Below, piece by piece: positions 1 to 7,643 of a stretch of DNA of 7,643 nucleotides (within the stretch, counting starts at the first letter, position 1; each line of letters starts with the position of its first letter). Origin of the DNA: Actinomycetes bacterium. Its GTDB lineage: Bacteria; Actinomycetota; Actinomycetes; Actinomycetales; Dermatophilaceae. Location: positions 1 to 7,643 of the forward strand of contig JAEXXY010000184.1 of the NCBI GenBank assembly GCA_023451855.1, read 5' to 3'. The notes beneath the pieces are model-generated. The model did not search any database and was not told where the DNA came from. It saw nothing but the letters and a program-made list of their open reading frames with translations. Made by a program: the position numbers and the translations under genes.

Positions 1-1230
1 CACGCGGGTGCGCTGTGCGGTGGCGATGCCGGGCCCGGCGTCGTCCACGGTGATGCGCGCCGCGTCACCGACGCGTTCCACCCGCACCTGCCGACAGCCG
101 CCGCCGTGCGCCTCGGCGTTGCCGACGAGGTTGGCGACGACCCGCTCGAGGCGTCGCTTGTCGACGGCGCCCATGAGGTCGGCGCCGTCGGCGACCGTCG
201 TGACGGCGCGTCCGGCGGCGGCGTCAGCGGCCCGACGCGTCAGGTCACCGACGTCGGCGCGCTCGAGGACGAGCCCCTCCCCCGCGTCGTGGCGCGATAT
301 CTCGAGCAGGTCGACGACGAGGGTCCGGAACCGGTCGAGGTCGTCGGCGAGCAGGTCGACCGGCTCACGAACCGACTCCGGGAGCAGGGCCCGCCGGTTG
401 GTGATGACCTCCATCGAGTTGAGCATCGTCGTCAGCGGGGTGCGCAGCTCGTGGCTGACGTCGACGGCGAACCGGGAGTCGGCCCGCACCCGGTGCTCGA
501 GCTCGTTGACGGTGCGGTTGAACGACGCGGCGAGCGGGTCGAGGTCGGGGTCGCCACGTGGGACGAGCCGCGCGTCGAGGCGCCCGCCGGCGACGTCACC
601 CGCGACGCGCGTCAGCTCGGTGAGGGGCCGCAGCGCGACGCCGCTCGCCCACCGCCCGAGAGCCGCCCCGACGAAGGTCGTGACCACGGCCACGGACGCG
701 AGGACCCACCCCATCGTCGTCAGCGTCTGGTCGAGCTCGACGAGCGAGAACACCTCGAACACCGCCTCGCCCTGACGGCCCAACGGCATCCCGACGACGA
801 GGTAGAGGCCACCGTCGACGGCGACCCGTTGCGTGGCGCCCTCGCCGTGCGAGACCGTTGCGAGCAGGGAGTCGGGGATCGCCCCAGGGGCGAGCTGCGA
901 CTTCGTGCCGTACCACTGCCCGTCGACGAACGCCACGGATGCTGCGGCGTCGTTCGAGGGCAGCCCGCTGACGACCGACGCCGGCGCCGCGCCCGGCCGG
1001 CCCAGGCCGACCTGCAGGGACGCACGGTCGAGCGCCGTCTCGGTGACGGCCACCTGCTCGCGCTGGGCGAGCAGGTAGCGCGACACGACGACCCACGACA
1101 CGACGGACAGCAGGGCCGAGATGGCGAGCGCCAGCAGGCCGAAGGAGACCTCGAGGCGGGCCCGGAGGGAGAGCGCGCGCCATGGTCTTGCCCGCCGCCG
1201 TGGACGCGAGACGCTCTGCGCCGCAGGCAC
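1..1230 (-). CDS. Sensor histidine kinase of a two-component system (partial, C-terminus off the left edge)
   Basis: Membrane sensor kinase that would autophosphorylate on histidine and pass phosphate to the response regulator encoded just upstream. Hand translation gives 410 residues without a stop: a basic N-terminus (1-30), membrane helix 1 (about 31-50), an extracytoplasmic sensor domain of about 120 residues, membrane helix 2 (about 173-192) and a HAMP linker (about 193-245). The H-box VSHELRTPLTT follows, with phosphoacceptor His260, then the N-box NLVGNAEAHGGG (367-378) and the G1 box DDAGPGIA (396-403). The G2 end of the ATPase domain lies beyond the window. The GTG start at 1230 is chosen because GAGGA (1239-1243) precedes it by 8 bases and it leaves a short cytoplasmic tail before helix 1. 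The architecture resembles actinobacterial MtrB/CseC-type kinases. The ligand cannot be read from sequence. Confidence 0.93.
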   Translation of the reverse strand, partial: MPAAQSVSRPRRRARPWRALSLRARLEVSFGLLALAISALLSVVSWVVVSRYLLAQREQVAVTETALDRASLQVGLGRPGAAPASVVSGLPSNDAAASVAFVDGQWYGTKSQLAPGAIPDSLLATVSHGEGATQRVAVDGGLYLVVGMPLGRQGEAVFEVFSLVELDQTLTTMGWVLASVAVVTTFVGAALGRWASGVALRPLTELTRVAGDVAGGRLDARLVPRGDPDLDPLAASFNRTVNELEHRVRADSRFAVDVSHELRTPLTTMLNSMEVITNRRALLPESVREPVDLLADDLDRFRTLVVDLLEISRHDAGEGLVLERADVGDLTRRAADAAAGRAVTTVADGADLMGAVDKRRLERVVANLVGNAEAHGGGCRQVRVERVGDAARITVDDAGPGIATAQRTRV

Positions 1231-1238
1231 GTTCGCCG

Positions 1239-1243
1239 TCCTC
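1239..1243 (-). promoter_or_regulatory. Ribosome binding site of the histidine kinase
   Basis: GAGGA on the minus strand overlaps the TGA stop of the response regulator (1242-1244) and lies 8 bases before the GTG at 1230. It fixes the kinase start and implies that regulator and kinase are translated from one mRNA with likely coupling. Confidence 0.65.
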
Positions 1244-1928
1244 AGCCCGCGAGCCGGTAGCCGAGGCCACGAGCCGTGACGACGTGCCGCGGGTTGGCGG
1301 GGTCGCGCTCGACCTTCGTGCGCAGGCGCCGGATGTGCACGTCGACGATGCGGCTGTCGCCGAAGTAGTCGTAGCCCCAGACCCGGTCGAGCAGCTGCTC
1401 CCGGCTGCAGATGCGGCCCTCGGCGGTGGCGAGCTCGACGAGGAGCCGGAACTCGGTGCGGGTCAGGCCGACCGGGGCGCCGGCGAGCGTCACGACACCC
1501 TCCTCGACACCGATGACGAGGTCACCGGAGACGATCTGGCGCGGCGCCCGGCCACCGAGCATCGGCTCGGTGCGTCGCAGCAGGGCGCGGATGCGGGCCG
1601 CGAGCTCCTTGGCGACGAGGGGCTTGGTGACGTAGTCGTCGGCGCCCGACTCGAGGCCGGCGACGACGTCATGGCTGTCGGTGCGCGCCGTGACCATGAT
1701 GACCGGCACCTCACTGCCGCGGCGCACTTCGCGGCACACCGAGAAGCCGTCGCGGTCGGGCAGCATCAGGTCGAGCAGCACGACGTCCGGCTCGCCCTCG
1801 GCGAGCCGCTCGAGGCACTGCCGGCCGTCGGCCGCCTCCAGCACCGTGAAGCCCTCGTCCTCGAGGGCCAGCCGCAGGACGCGCCTGACGCGGGCGTCGT
1901 CCTCGACGAGAAGCACCCGTCGCCCCAT
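1242..1928 (-). CDS. OmpR/PhoB-family two-component response regulator
   Basis: Cytoplasmic DNA-binding regulator of 228 residues, the usual length for this family. The receiver domain (about 3-118) has the acidic pair Asp10-Asp11, phosphoacceptor Asp53 in LLDLMLP, Thr80 and Lys102 in the KP motif, so all catalytic residues are present. The C-terminal winged helix (about 128-227) contains LTRTEF, the conserved VWGYDY near 183-188 and a recognition helix around 192-205 (SRIVDVHIRRLRTKV), ending in GLGYRL. It resembles MtrA/CseB-type actinobacterial regulators, but I would not assign a symbol. It is first in a unit with the kinase, whose GTG lies 11 bases after its stop. The ATG at 1928 has no Shine-Dalgarno site, but TATATT lies 6 bases before it, suggesting a leaderless mRNA. 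Its divergent neighbour is a peptide-type ABC importer, a plausible but unproven target. Confidence 0.96.
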   Translation of the reverse strand: MGRRVLLVEDDARVRRVLRLALEDEGFTVLEAADGRQCLERLAEGEPDVVLLDLMLPDRDGFSVCREVRRGSEVPVIMVTARTDSHDVVAGLESGADDYVTKPLVAKELAARIRALLRRTEPMLGGRAPRQIVSGDLVIGVEEGVVTLAGAPVGLTRTEFRLLVELATAEGRICSREQLLDRVWGYDYFGDSRIVDVHIRRLRTKVERDPANPRHVVTARGLGYRLAG

Positions 1929-1934
1929 GGCGTC

Positions 1935-1940
1935 AATATA
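1935..1940 (-). promoter_or_regulatory. Predicted -10 element of the response regulator, leaderless promoter
   Basis: Minus-strand TATATT fits the actinobacterial TANNNT -10 pattern and ends 6 bases (GACGCC) before the ATG at 1928, so transcription would begin at or next to the A of the start codon. No purine-rich ribosome site exists in the bases before the ATG, which agrees with leaderless translation. I see no convincing -35 hexamer, as expected if the promoter depends on an activator. Confidence 0.6.
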
Positions 1941-1979
1941 CGTCGGCGTCCCTCGGCGGTCCGGAAGACGAGAGGGTCC

Positions 1980-2038
1980 GTGACGGCTGCGTGACCACCG
2001 GGACCCGTTGTGTGACGGTCACTTTGCGATCTCGTGAC
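1980..2038. promoter_or_regulatory. Candidate operator: four GTGAC direct repeats on an 11-base lattice
   Basis: GTGAC occurs at 1980-1984, 1991-1995, 2012-2016 and 2034-2038, with intervals of 11, 21 and 22 bases, about one, two and two helical turns. The copy at 2012 is also the left half of the palindrome GTGACGGTCAC (2012-2022). OmpR/PhoB-family regulators usually bind direct repeats with roughly 11-base period, so the neighbouring regulator is the natural candidate ligand. The cluster centre (2009) is equidistant from the predicted starts at 1928 and about 2090. Binding is inferred, not shown. Confidence 0.45.
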
Positions 2039-2077
2039 ATCGCCTCGCACGCCGTCGGCGCGGGGCCTCCCCCTGCC

Positions 2078-2083
2078 TAGCGT
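2078..2083 (+). promoter_or_regulatory. Candidate -10 element of the ABC importer operon
   Basis: TAGCGT is the only TANNNT hexamer I find on the plus strand between the GTGAC cluster and the lipoprotein ATG. It would place transcription start near 2090 and give a leader of about 67 bases. No recognisable -35 element lies 16-19 bases upstream, so this is a weak call or an activator-dependent promoter. Confidence 0.35.
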
Positions 2084-2091
2084 GACGACGA

Positions 2092-2114
2092 CGGCCGCCT
2101 GACACCGGCGGCCG
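2092..2114 (+). other. Stem-loop in the predicted 5' leader of the lipoprotein mRNA
   Basis: CGGCCGCC (2092-2099) and GGCGGCCG (2107-2114) pair perfectly over 8 bp with a 7-base loop. If transcription starts near 2090 the hairpin sits at the extreme 5' end of the mRNA, where such structures are known to protect some transcripts from decay. It does not cover the ribosome site. In a GC-rich intergenic region such a stem can also arise by chance. Confidence 0.4.
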
Positions 2115-2156
2115 CACCGGCCGGCGGTCGGTACCCCGACACCAAGGGAGAACGAG

Positions 2157-3968
2157 ATGCCACACAGGACGTGGACGGTAGGCGCCGTGGCGGCCGTGAC
2201 CGCCGGCGCTCTCACGCTCGCCGCCTGCACTTCCAGCGGCGGGACCGGCGGCACGACGACCGGCGGCAACGGGGGCGCCTCGGCGACACCGGTCAAGGGC
2301 GGGACGCTCAACATGCTGGGCGCCGGTGACGTCGACTACATGGACCCGAACGTCAGCTACTACTCCATCGGCTACCTCGCCCTGCGGCTGTGGAGCCGGC
2401 AGCTGTTCACCTACCCGGCGCTGGACGGACAGACGACCAAACCGGTGCCCGACCTCGCCGAGTCGATCCCGACGCAGGGCGATGGCATCAGCGCCGACGG
2501 CAAGGTGTACACGATCAAGATCCGCACCGGCGCGAAGTGGAACACCTCCCCGCCACGCCAGGTGACGGCAGCCGACATGGTGCGCGGGGTCAAGCGCACG
2601 TGCAACCCGGTGCAGCCCTTCGGCGGACTGCCCGACTACCTGAACCTCATCGCCGGCTTCAAGGCGTTCTGCGACGGGTTCGCCAATGCCGGCAAGACTC
2701 CGGCGGCCCTGGCGTCCTACATGGAGAAGACGCCGTTGCCCGGTGTCGTCGCCAAGGACGACCAGACCGTCGTCTTCACGCTGAACAGCCCGGCCAGCTA
2801 CTTCGTCGACATGCTGACGCTGACGGCGTTCTCGCCCGCGCCCAAGGAGTTCGACTCCTACCTGCCGGGCAGCGCCGAGCTGGGCCAGCACACCGTGTCG
2901 GACGGCCCGTACCAGATCGACTCGTACACGCCGACCAAGAGCATCAACTTCAGCCGGAACCCCGCCTGGGACGGCGCCACCGACCCGGTCCGCAAGGCCT
3001 ACGTCGACAAGGTCGTCATCAACGAGACGGTGACCCAGGACTCGACCCAGCAGCAGCTGCAGACGGGGACGCCGAGCGCCGACATGGAGTTCGACAACTT
3101 CCCGCCGCCCTCGCAGCTGCCCGCGCTCATCGCCAAGAAGGACCCGAACCTGACGATCGGGCCGTCGGCGTCCTCGAACCCGTACATCGTCTTCAACACC
3201 GCCTCGCCCAACAACAACAAGGCCCTGCAGAACGTCAAGGTGCGCCAGGCGGTCAGCTACGCCCTCAACCGGACCAACCTCATCCAGGTGCTCGGCGGGC
3301 CGAACCTCAACGAGGCCCTGAGCCACGTGCTCCCCTCGGTCATCGTCGGCGGTGAGCAGAACTTCGACCTCTACCCGTATGACGCGGCCAAGGCCAAGCA
3401 GATGCTGTCCGATGCGGGGTTCCCCAACGGTCTGACCCTCAAGATGCTCTACCGCAACTCCTCGCAGGGCAGCAGCAAGGTGTTCCAGACGGCCCAGCAG
3501 GACCTGACCAAGGCCGGCATCACCGTGCAGGGCGTGGCCTCGCCGAACGCCGACTTCTACACCAAGTACCTGCAGGTGCCCTCGGTCGCCCAGCGCGGCG
3601 TCTGGGACCTCGCGGTGGCCGGGTGGGGCGCCGACTGGTACGGCAACGCGGCCCTGTCGTTCTTCAACCCGCTGTTCTCCGGGGAGCCCTCCTTCCCGCC
3701 GGTCGGCAGCAACTTCGGGCTCTACAACAACCCGGGCACGAACGCGCTCATCCAGCAGGCCGCCGAGGCTCCCACGCAGGAGGGCGCGGCCACCCTGTGG
3801 GCCAAGGCCGACCGCAAGGTGATGGAGGACGCACCGTTCTTCCCGATCACCAACCCGAAGCAGGCCAACTACCACGCGAGCCAGGTCATGAACCCCGTCT
3901 ACGTGCCGTCGATGCAGAACTACGACCCGACGAACGTGTGGCTGACCGCCGACAAGCAGGGTGGCTGA
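2157..3968 (+). CDS. Peptide/nickel-type (family 5) ABC transporter solute-binding lipoprotein
   Basis: Extracytoplasmic receptor that captures the solute and delivers it to the permeases encoded downstream. The 603-residue protein starts with a lipoprotein signal (short basic n-region, hydrophobic 8-21, lipobox LAAC with lipidated Cys24), then a flexible Gly/Thr/Ser linker (25-43). The SBP_bac_5 fold begins at TPVKGGTLNML, and VRQAVSYALNR (362-372) matches a well-conserved family stretch. Cys149 and Cys172 are the only obvious cysteines in the first half of the mature protein and might form a disulfide. AAGGGAG (2144-2150) sits 6 bases before the ATG, supporting this start. Length is at the long end for DppA/OppA proteins, with no frameshift. 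Substrate is not determinable: family members bind di- or oligopeptides, nickel chelates, sugars or opines. A hairpin after the gene may raise its expression over the transporter genes. Confidence 0.95.
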   Translation: MPHRTWTVGAVAAVTAGALTLAACTSSGGTGGTTTGGNGGASATPVKGGTLNMLGAGDVDYMDPNVSYYSIGYLALRLWSRQLFTYPALDGQTTKPVPDLAESIPTQGDGISADGKVYTIKIRTGAKWNTSPPRQVTAADMVRGVKRTCNPVQPFGGLPDYLNLIAGFKAFCDGFANAGKTPAALASYMEKTPLPGVVAKDDQTVVFTLNSPASYFVDMLTLTAFSPAPKEFDSYLPGSAELGQHTVSDGPYQIDSYTPTKSINFSRNPAWDGATDPVRKAYVDKVVINETVTQDSTQQQLQTGTPSADMEFDNFPPPSQLPALIAKKDPNLTIGPSASSNPYIVFNTASPNNNKALQNVKVRQAVSYALNRTNLIQVLGGPNLNEALSHVLPSVIVGGEQNFDLYPYDAAKAKQMLSDAGFPNGLTLKMLYRNSSQGSSKVFQTAQQDLTKAGITVQGVASPNADFYTKYLQVPSVAQRGVWDLAVAGWGADWYGNAALSFFNPLFSGEPSFPPVGSNFGLYNNPGTNALIQQAAEAPTQEGAATLWAKADRKVMEDAPFFPITNPKQANYHASQVMNPVYVPSMQNYDPTNVWLTADKQGG

Positions 3969-4004
3969 GGGTCCTCGGCCCCGAGCGTCACTCCCCACCC
4001 GCCA

Positions 4005-4034
4005 TCCCCGTGGGCCCTCCTGGGCCCACGGGGA
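4005..4034 (+). terminator. Perfect GC-rich hairpin between lipoprotein and ATPase genes (partial terminator or mRNA stabiliser)
   Basis: CCCCGTGGGCCC (4006-4017) and GGGCCCACGGGG (4022-4033) pair perfectly around the loop TCCT, and T4005 with A4034 adds a thirteenth pair. It begins 36 bases after the lipoprotein stop and ends 21 bases before the next ATG. No T-run follows, so it is not a standard intrinsic terminator. Similar hairpins after binding-protein genes in ABC operons block 3' exonucleases or stop part of the transcripts, giving more binding protein than transporter. The rest of 3969-4055 holds only the ribosome site GGAAAGG (4042-4048). Confidence 0.7.
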
Positions 4035-4055
4035 ACCTTCCGGAAAGGCGATCCG

Positions 4056-5083
4056 ATGGCCCTGCTCGACGTGCGTGACCTGTCCGTCTCCTTCGACACG
4101 CCCGACGGAGTCGTGCAGGCCGTGCGCGGCCTGTCCTTCCACGTGGAGCGCGGCACGACGCTGGCCATCGTCGGCGAGTCCGGCTCGGGCAAGAGCGTCG
4201 CGACGCAGACGATCACCGGGCTGACGCGTGGGGCGCGGGTGTCCGGGTCGGCGACGTTCGACGGCGTCGAGCTGCTCGGGGCGCCGGCCAAGACGCTCCA
4301 GCGCATCCGCGGCGCCCGCATCGGGATGATCTTCCAGGACCCGCTCTCGAGCCTGCACCCCTACTACACGGTGGGATGGCAGATCGTCGAGATGATCAAG
4401 GCGCACCGGCCCGACACGGCGACCGCCACGGCCCGGGCCCGCGCGGCCGAGCTGCTCGCCCTCGTCGGGATCCCCAACGCGGCCGGGCGGCTGGACGACT
4501 ACCCGCACCAGTTCTCCGGCGGCATGCGCCAGCGCGCCATGATCGCCATGGCGATGGCGCTCGACCCCGCCCTGCTCATCGCCGACGAGCCGACGACGGC
4601 GCTCGACGTCACCGTCCAGGCCCAGGTGCTCGGGGTCATGCGCCGGCTCCAGGAGGAGTTCGGCACCGCGATCGTCCTCATCACCCACGACCTCGGTGTC
4701 GTGGCGCAGATGTCCGACGACGTCGTCGTCATGTACGCCGGCCGCGCCATGGAGCGTGCCCCGCGGCGGACCATCTTCTACCTCGGCCACCACCCGTACA
4801 CCCGTGGGCTGCTCGCCTCGCTGCCGGCCCAGGGGGGCACTCGGGCACGCCTGACGCCGATCGGCGGCACCCCGCCCTCGCTCATCGACCCACCGACGCG
4901 GTGCCCCTTCGCCCCGCGCTGCCCCCATGCGTTCGACCGGTGCTGGCGCGAGCTGCCGGTGCTCGAGCCCGTCGCCAACGACCCTGACCACACGTCGGCG
5001 TGCTTCCTGCCCAAGGACAGCGCCTCACTCGGCCCGGCGGGCACACCGGAGCGCCGCGCCCCCCACCGGCAGGAGGAGCCGGC

Positions 5084-5087
<4 letters not shown>
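4056..5087 (+). CDS. dppD: Opp/Dpp-family ABC transporter ATP-binding protein, D subunit
   Basis: One of two cytoplasmic ATPases powering import through the permeases of this operon. All ABC motifs are intact in 343 residues: Walker A GESGSGKS (40-47), Q-loop Gln94 in IFQDP, signature FSGGMRQR (153-160), Walker B LLIADEP with catalytic Glu178, D-loop TALD and H-loop His211. The C-terminal oligopeptide-transporter domain (about 235-320) carries Cys283, Cys289, Cys296 and Cys316 in a C-x5-C-x6-C-x19-C pattern, which in this family can bind an iron-sulfur cluster. GGAAAGG (4042-4048) lies 7 bases before the ATG. The stop overlaps the next gene as ATGA, implying translational coupling. The D label rests on order and similarity (LSSLHP after the Q-loop is D/OppD-like, PYGSLNPR in the partner is F-like). 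The symbol is family-level, not proof of dipeptide transport. Confidence 0.93.
5071..5078 (+). promoter_or_regulatory. Ribosome binding site deciding the start of the F ATPase
   Basis: AGGAGGAG lies 5 bases before the ATG at 5084. It argues for that start rather than the in-frame GTG at 5000, which would add 28 residues, lies deep inside the preceding gene and lacks a comparable site. Confidence 0.85.
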
Positions 5088-6237
<1,150 letters not shown>

Positions 6238-6241
<4 letters not shown>

Positions 6242-7272
6242 GCGGCATCCTGCCCACACCGGCGTCCAGCGAGGGCGTCGCGGCCGAACCGCCCGTCCCC
6301 GGAGAGGAGCGAGAGGGCACCGAGAAGGCGATCGAGGGACGCAGCCCGTGGCTGCTCGCCTGGCAGCGCCTCCGCCGCGACCGCGTCGCCATGATCTCGC
6401 TCGTCGTCATCGTGCTCGTCATCCTCATGGCCGTGTTCGCGCCGCTCGCGACGGCCATCACCGGCCACCCGGTCAACGAGCAGTACCGGCAGACGGGCCT
6501 GACCGCCGACGGCCTGCCGACCCCGCCCTCGAGCGAGTTCTGGCTCGGCACCGACGACCTCGGCCGCGACATCTTCGTCCGGATCGCCTACGGCGCGCGG
6601 ATCTCCCTGCTCGTCGGGGTCGCCGCGACCGCCCTGACCGTCGTCATCGGGGTCATCATCGGCCTCGCCGCCGGCTTCCTCGGCGGCGTCGTCGACACCG
6701 TGCTCGCCCGCCTCATCGACGTGGTGCTCTCGATCCCCTTCATCCTCGTGGCCGTCGCCCTCGTGTCGATCACCGGTCCGAGCCTGCTCGTGACCGTGCT
6801 CGTCATCGGCTTCTTCAGCTGGGCGTCCGTCGCGCGCATCGTCAGAGGCCAGGTCCTGTCCCTGAGGGAGCGCGAGTTCGTCGAGGCCGCCCGCTCCCTC
6901 GGGGCCTCGGACACCCGGATCATGTTCGTCGACATCATGCCCAACGTCCTGGCGCCCGTCATCGTCTACGCCTCGCTGCTCATCCCCGTCGTCATCATCG
7001 TCGAGGCGACCCTGAGCTTCCTCGGGCTCGGCCTGCCGCCGCCGACCGCCGACTGGGGCGGCATGATCAGCGACTCGCAGAACTACTACACGGTGGCCTG
7101 GTGGTTCGTCGTGTTCCCGGGCCTGGCGCTGCTCATCACCACCCTCGCCTTCAACCTGTTCGGCGACGGCGTCCGCGACGCCTTCGACCCGCGCGCCGAC
7201 CGGATCGCCGCGGAGGTGTCGCCCGCCACCATCGAGGTCGAGGCCGGCACCGCCGAGAAGGCCATCGAGTAG
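6238..7272 (+). CDS. dppC: Opp/Dpp-family ABC transporter permease, C subunit
   Basis: Inner-membrane channel subunit of 344 residues, pairing with the B permease downstream. A long hydrophilic N-terminus (1-50, Pro/Glu/Ala-rich) precedes membrane helix 1 (about 51-69). The LGTDDLGRD segment (103-111) is typical of the OppC N-terminal region, and further helices lie near 122-146, 155-179, 183-200, 239-260 and 300-322. The EAA coupling loop, EFVEAARSLGAS with the following MPN (213-236), contacts the ATPases. The C-terminus after FDPRADR is a charged tail. GTG at 6238 is chosen because AGGAGG (6223-6228) lies 9 bases upstream and it overlaps the previous stop (GTGA). An oddity: EKAIE appears at residues 29-33 and again as the last five residues. 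Confidence 0.94.
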
Positions 7273-7281
7273 GAGGCTGAC

Positions 7282-7643
7282 ATGGCTCGGTTCCTCGTCC
7301 GCCGCATCGCGCTCGGCGTGCTCGTCATGTGGCTCATCACCATCGCGGTGTTCGCGCTGTTCTTCGTCGCGCCCAACAACGTCGCCCGCACGCTCGCCGG
7401 GCGCCAGGCACCTCCGGAGACCGTCGCGCTCATCTCCCACCGGCTCGGCCTCGACCAGCCGATATGGAAGCAGTACCTCGACTTCCTCGGCAAGGCCCTG
7501 CACGGCGACCTCGGGTACGACTACTACCACCAGGTGCCGGTCACCGAGATCATCGCGACCGCCCTGCCCATCACCCTGTCGGTCGTCGTCGGCGGCGCCA
7601 TCATCTGGATCGTGCTCGGGGTGACCAACGGCGTGCTGTCGGC
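7282..7643 (+). CDS. dppB: Opp/Dpp-family ABC transporter permease, B subunit (partial, C-terminus off the right edge)
   Basis: Second channel subunit. The 120 residues visible begin MARFLVRRIALGVLVMW, the basic-then-hydrophobic start typical of DppB/OppB, with membrane helix 1 about 9-30. A periplasmic segment then contains the family-typical HRLGLDQPIWKQYLDFLGKALHGDLG pattern (residues 53-78; about one third of usual B permeases is covered overall), and helix 2 begins near 96. The EAA loop lies beyond the window. AGGAGG (7271-7276), which overlaps the TAG stop of the C permease, sits 5 bases before the ATG at 7282, so B is tightly coupled to C. Order C then B is the reverse of the common B-C arrangement. 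Symbol is family-level. Confidence 0.92.
   Translation, partial: MARFLVRRIALGVLVMWLITIAVFALFFVAPNNVARTLAGRQAPPETVALISHRLGLDQPIWKQYLDFLGKALHGDLGYDYYHQVPVTEIIATALPITLSVVVGGAIIWIVLGVTNGVLS

Larger units (their letters stand above)
1929..2156. other. Divergent control region between the two-component genes and the ABC importer operon
   Basis: 228 bases without a gene. From left to right it holds the leaderless -10 of the regulator (1935-1940), four GTGAC elements (1980-2038) including an 11-base palindrome, a candidate -10 for the importer operon (2078-2083), an 8-bp stem-loop in the predicted leader (2092-2114) and the lipoprotein ribosome site AAGGGAG (2144-2150). No small reading frame with a credible ribosome site was seen. 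Confidence 0.8.

Noticed and set aside
106..1260. A 384-codon plus-strand frame antisense to the kinase
   Set aside because: Arg/Asp/Glu-rich shadow translation with no recognisable motif, opposite a well-supported kinase.
596..1270. A 224-codon minus-strand frame overlapping the histidine kinase
   Set aside because: It is in a different frame from the H-, N- and G1-boxes. The continuous kinase frame covers the same bases and has membrane helices and HAMP in the right order.
2011..2023. Possible CRP/FNR-type site TGTGACGGTCACT
   Set aside because: The half-sites TGTGA and TCACT are only 3 bases apart, whereas CRP-type sites need about 6. The GTGAC element fits the direct-repeat lattice better.
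4038..4045. Palindrome TTCCGGAA before the D ATPase ribosome site
   Set aside because: It is only 8 bases long, partly made by the ribosome site itself, and has no second copy nearby, so an operator role is not supported.
2019..4991. A 990-codon open frame on the minus strand, antisense to the lipoprotein and D ATPase genes
   Set aside because: Its translation is Arg/Gly/Val/Asp/His-rich low complexity with no domain, a typical shadow of GC-rich codons. The opposite strand encodes two clear proteins with intact motifs and ribosome sites.
5000..5083. Upstream GTG start for the F ATPase adding 28 residues
   Set aside because: It lies deep inside the D ATPase gene with no good ribosome site, while ATG at 5084 has AGGAGGAG 5 bases upstream and an ATGA overlap.

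Overview
This window is about 70% GC (by eye), with almost all third codon positions G or C, strong AGGAGG-type Shine-Dalgarno sites, GTG starts and TANNNT-type -10 hexamers. This suggests a high-GC Gram-positive bacterium (Actinomycetota). The protein style would fit Micrococcales such as the Intrasporangiaceae, but that rank is only an impression.

Layout: the window holds two divergent transcription units separated by a 228-base control region (1929-2156). To the left, on the minus strand, is a two-component system: an OmpR/PhoB-type response regulator (1242-1928) followed 11 bases later by its sensor histidine kinase (from 1230, running off the left edge inside the ATP-binding domain). To the right, on the plus strand, is a peptide/nickel-type (Opp/Dpp, family 5) ABC importer in the order binding lipoprotein (2157-3968), ATPase D (4056-5087), ATPase F (5084-6241), permease C (6238-7272), permease B (from 7282, cut by the right edge). 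Genes D, F and C are joined by 4-base ATGA or GTGA overlaps, and B starts 9 bases after C ends. A perfect hairpin separates the lipoprotein gene from the rest.

How they could work together: the lipoprotein would capture a solute outside the membrane, the two permeases would form the channel, and the two ATPases would power import. The two-component system may sense an envelope or nutrient signal and control both itself and the importer from the shared intergenic region. Four GTGAC elements there, spaced 11, 21 and 22 bases apart, lie midway between the two predicted transcription starts. The regulatory link is inference; the genes themselves are clear.

The kinase and the last permease have no entry among closed reading frames because both are cut by the window edges; I translated them by hand. 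No RNA genes, mobile elements, CRISPR arrays or attachment sites were seen. Overall this is a conventional region. The points most worth checking are the shared operator, the apparently leaderless regulator mRNA and the hairpin behind the lipoprotein gene.
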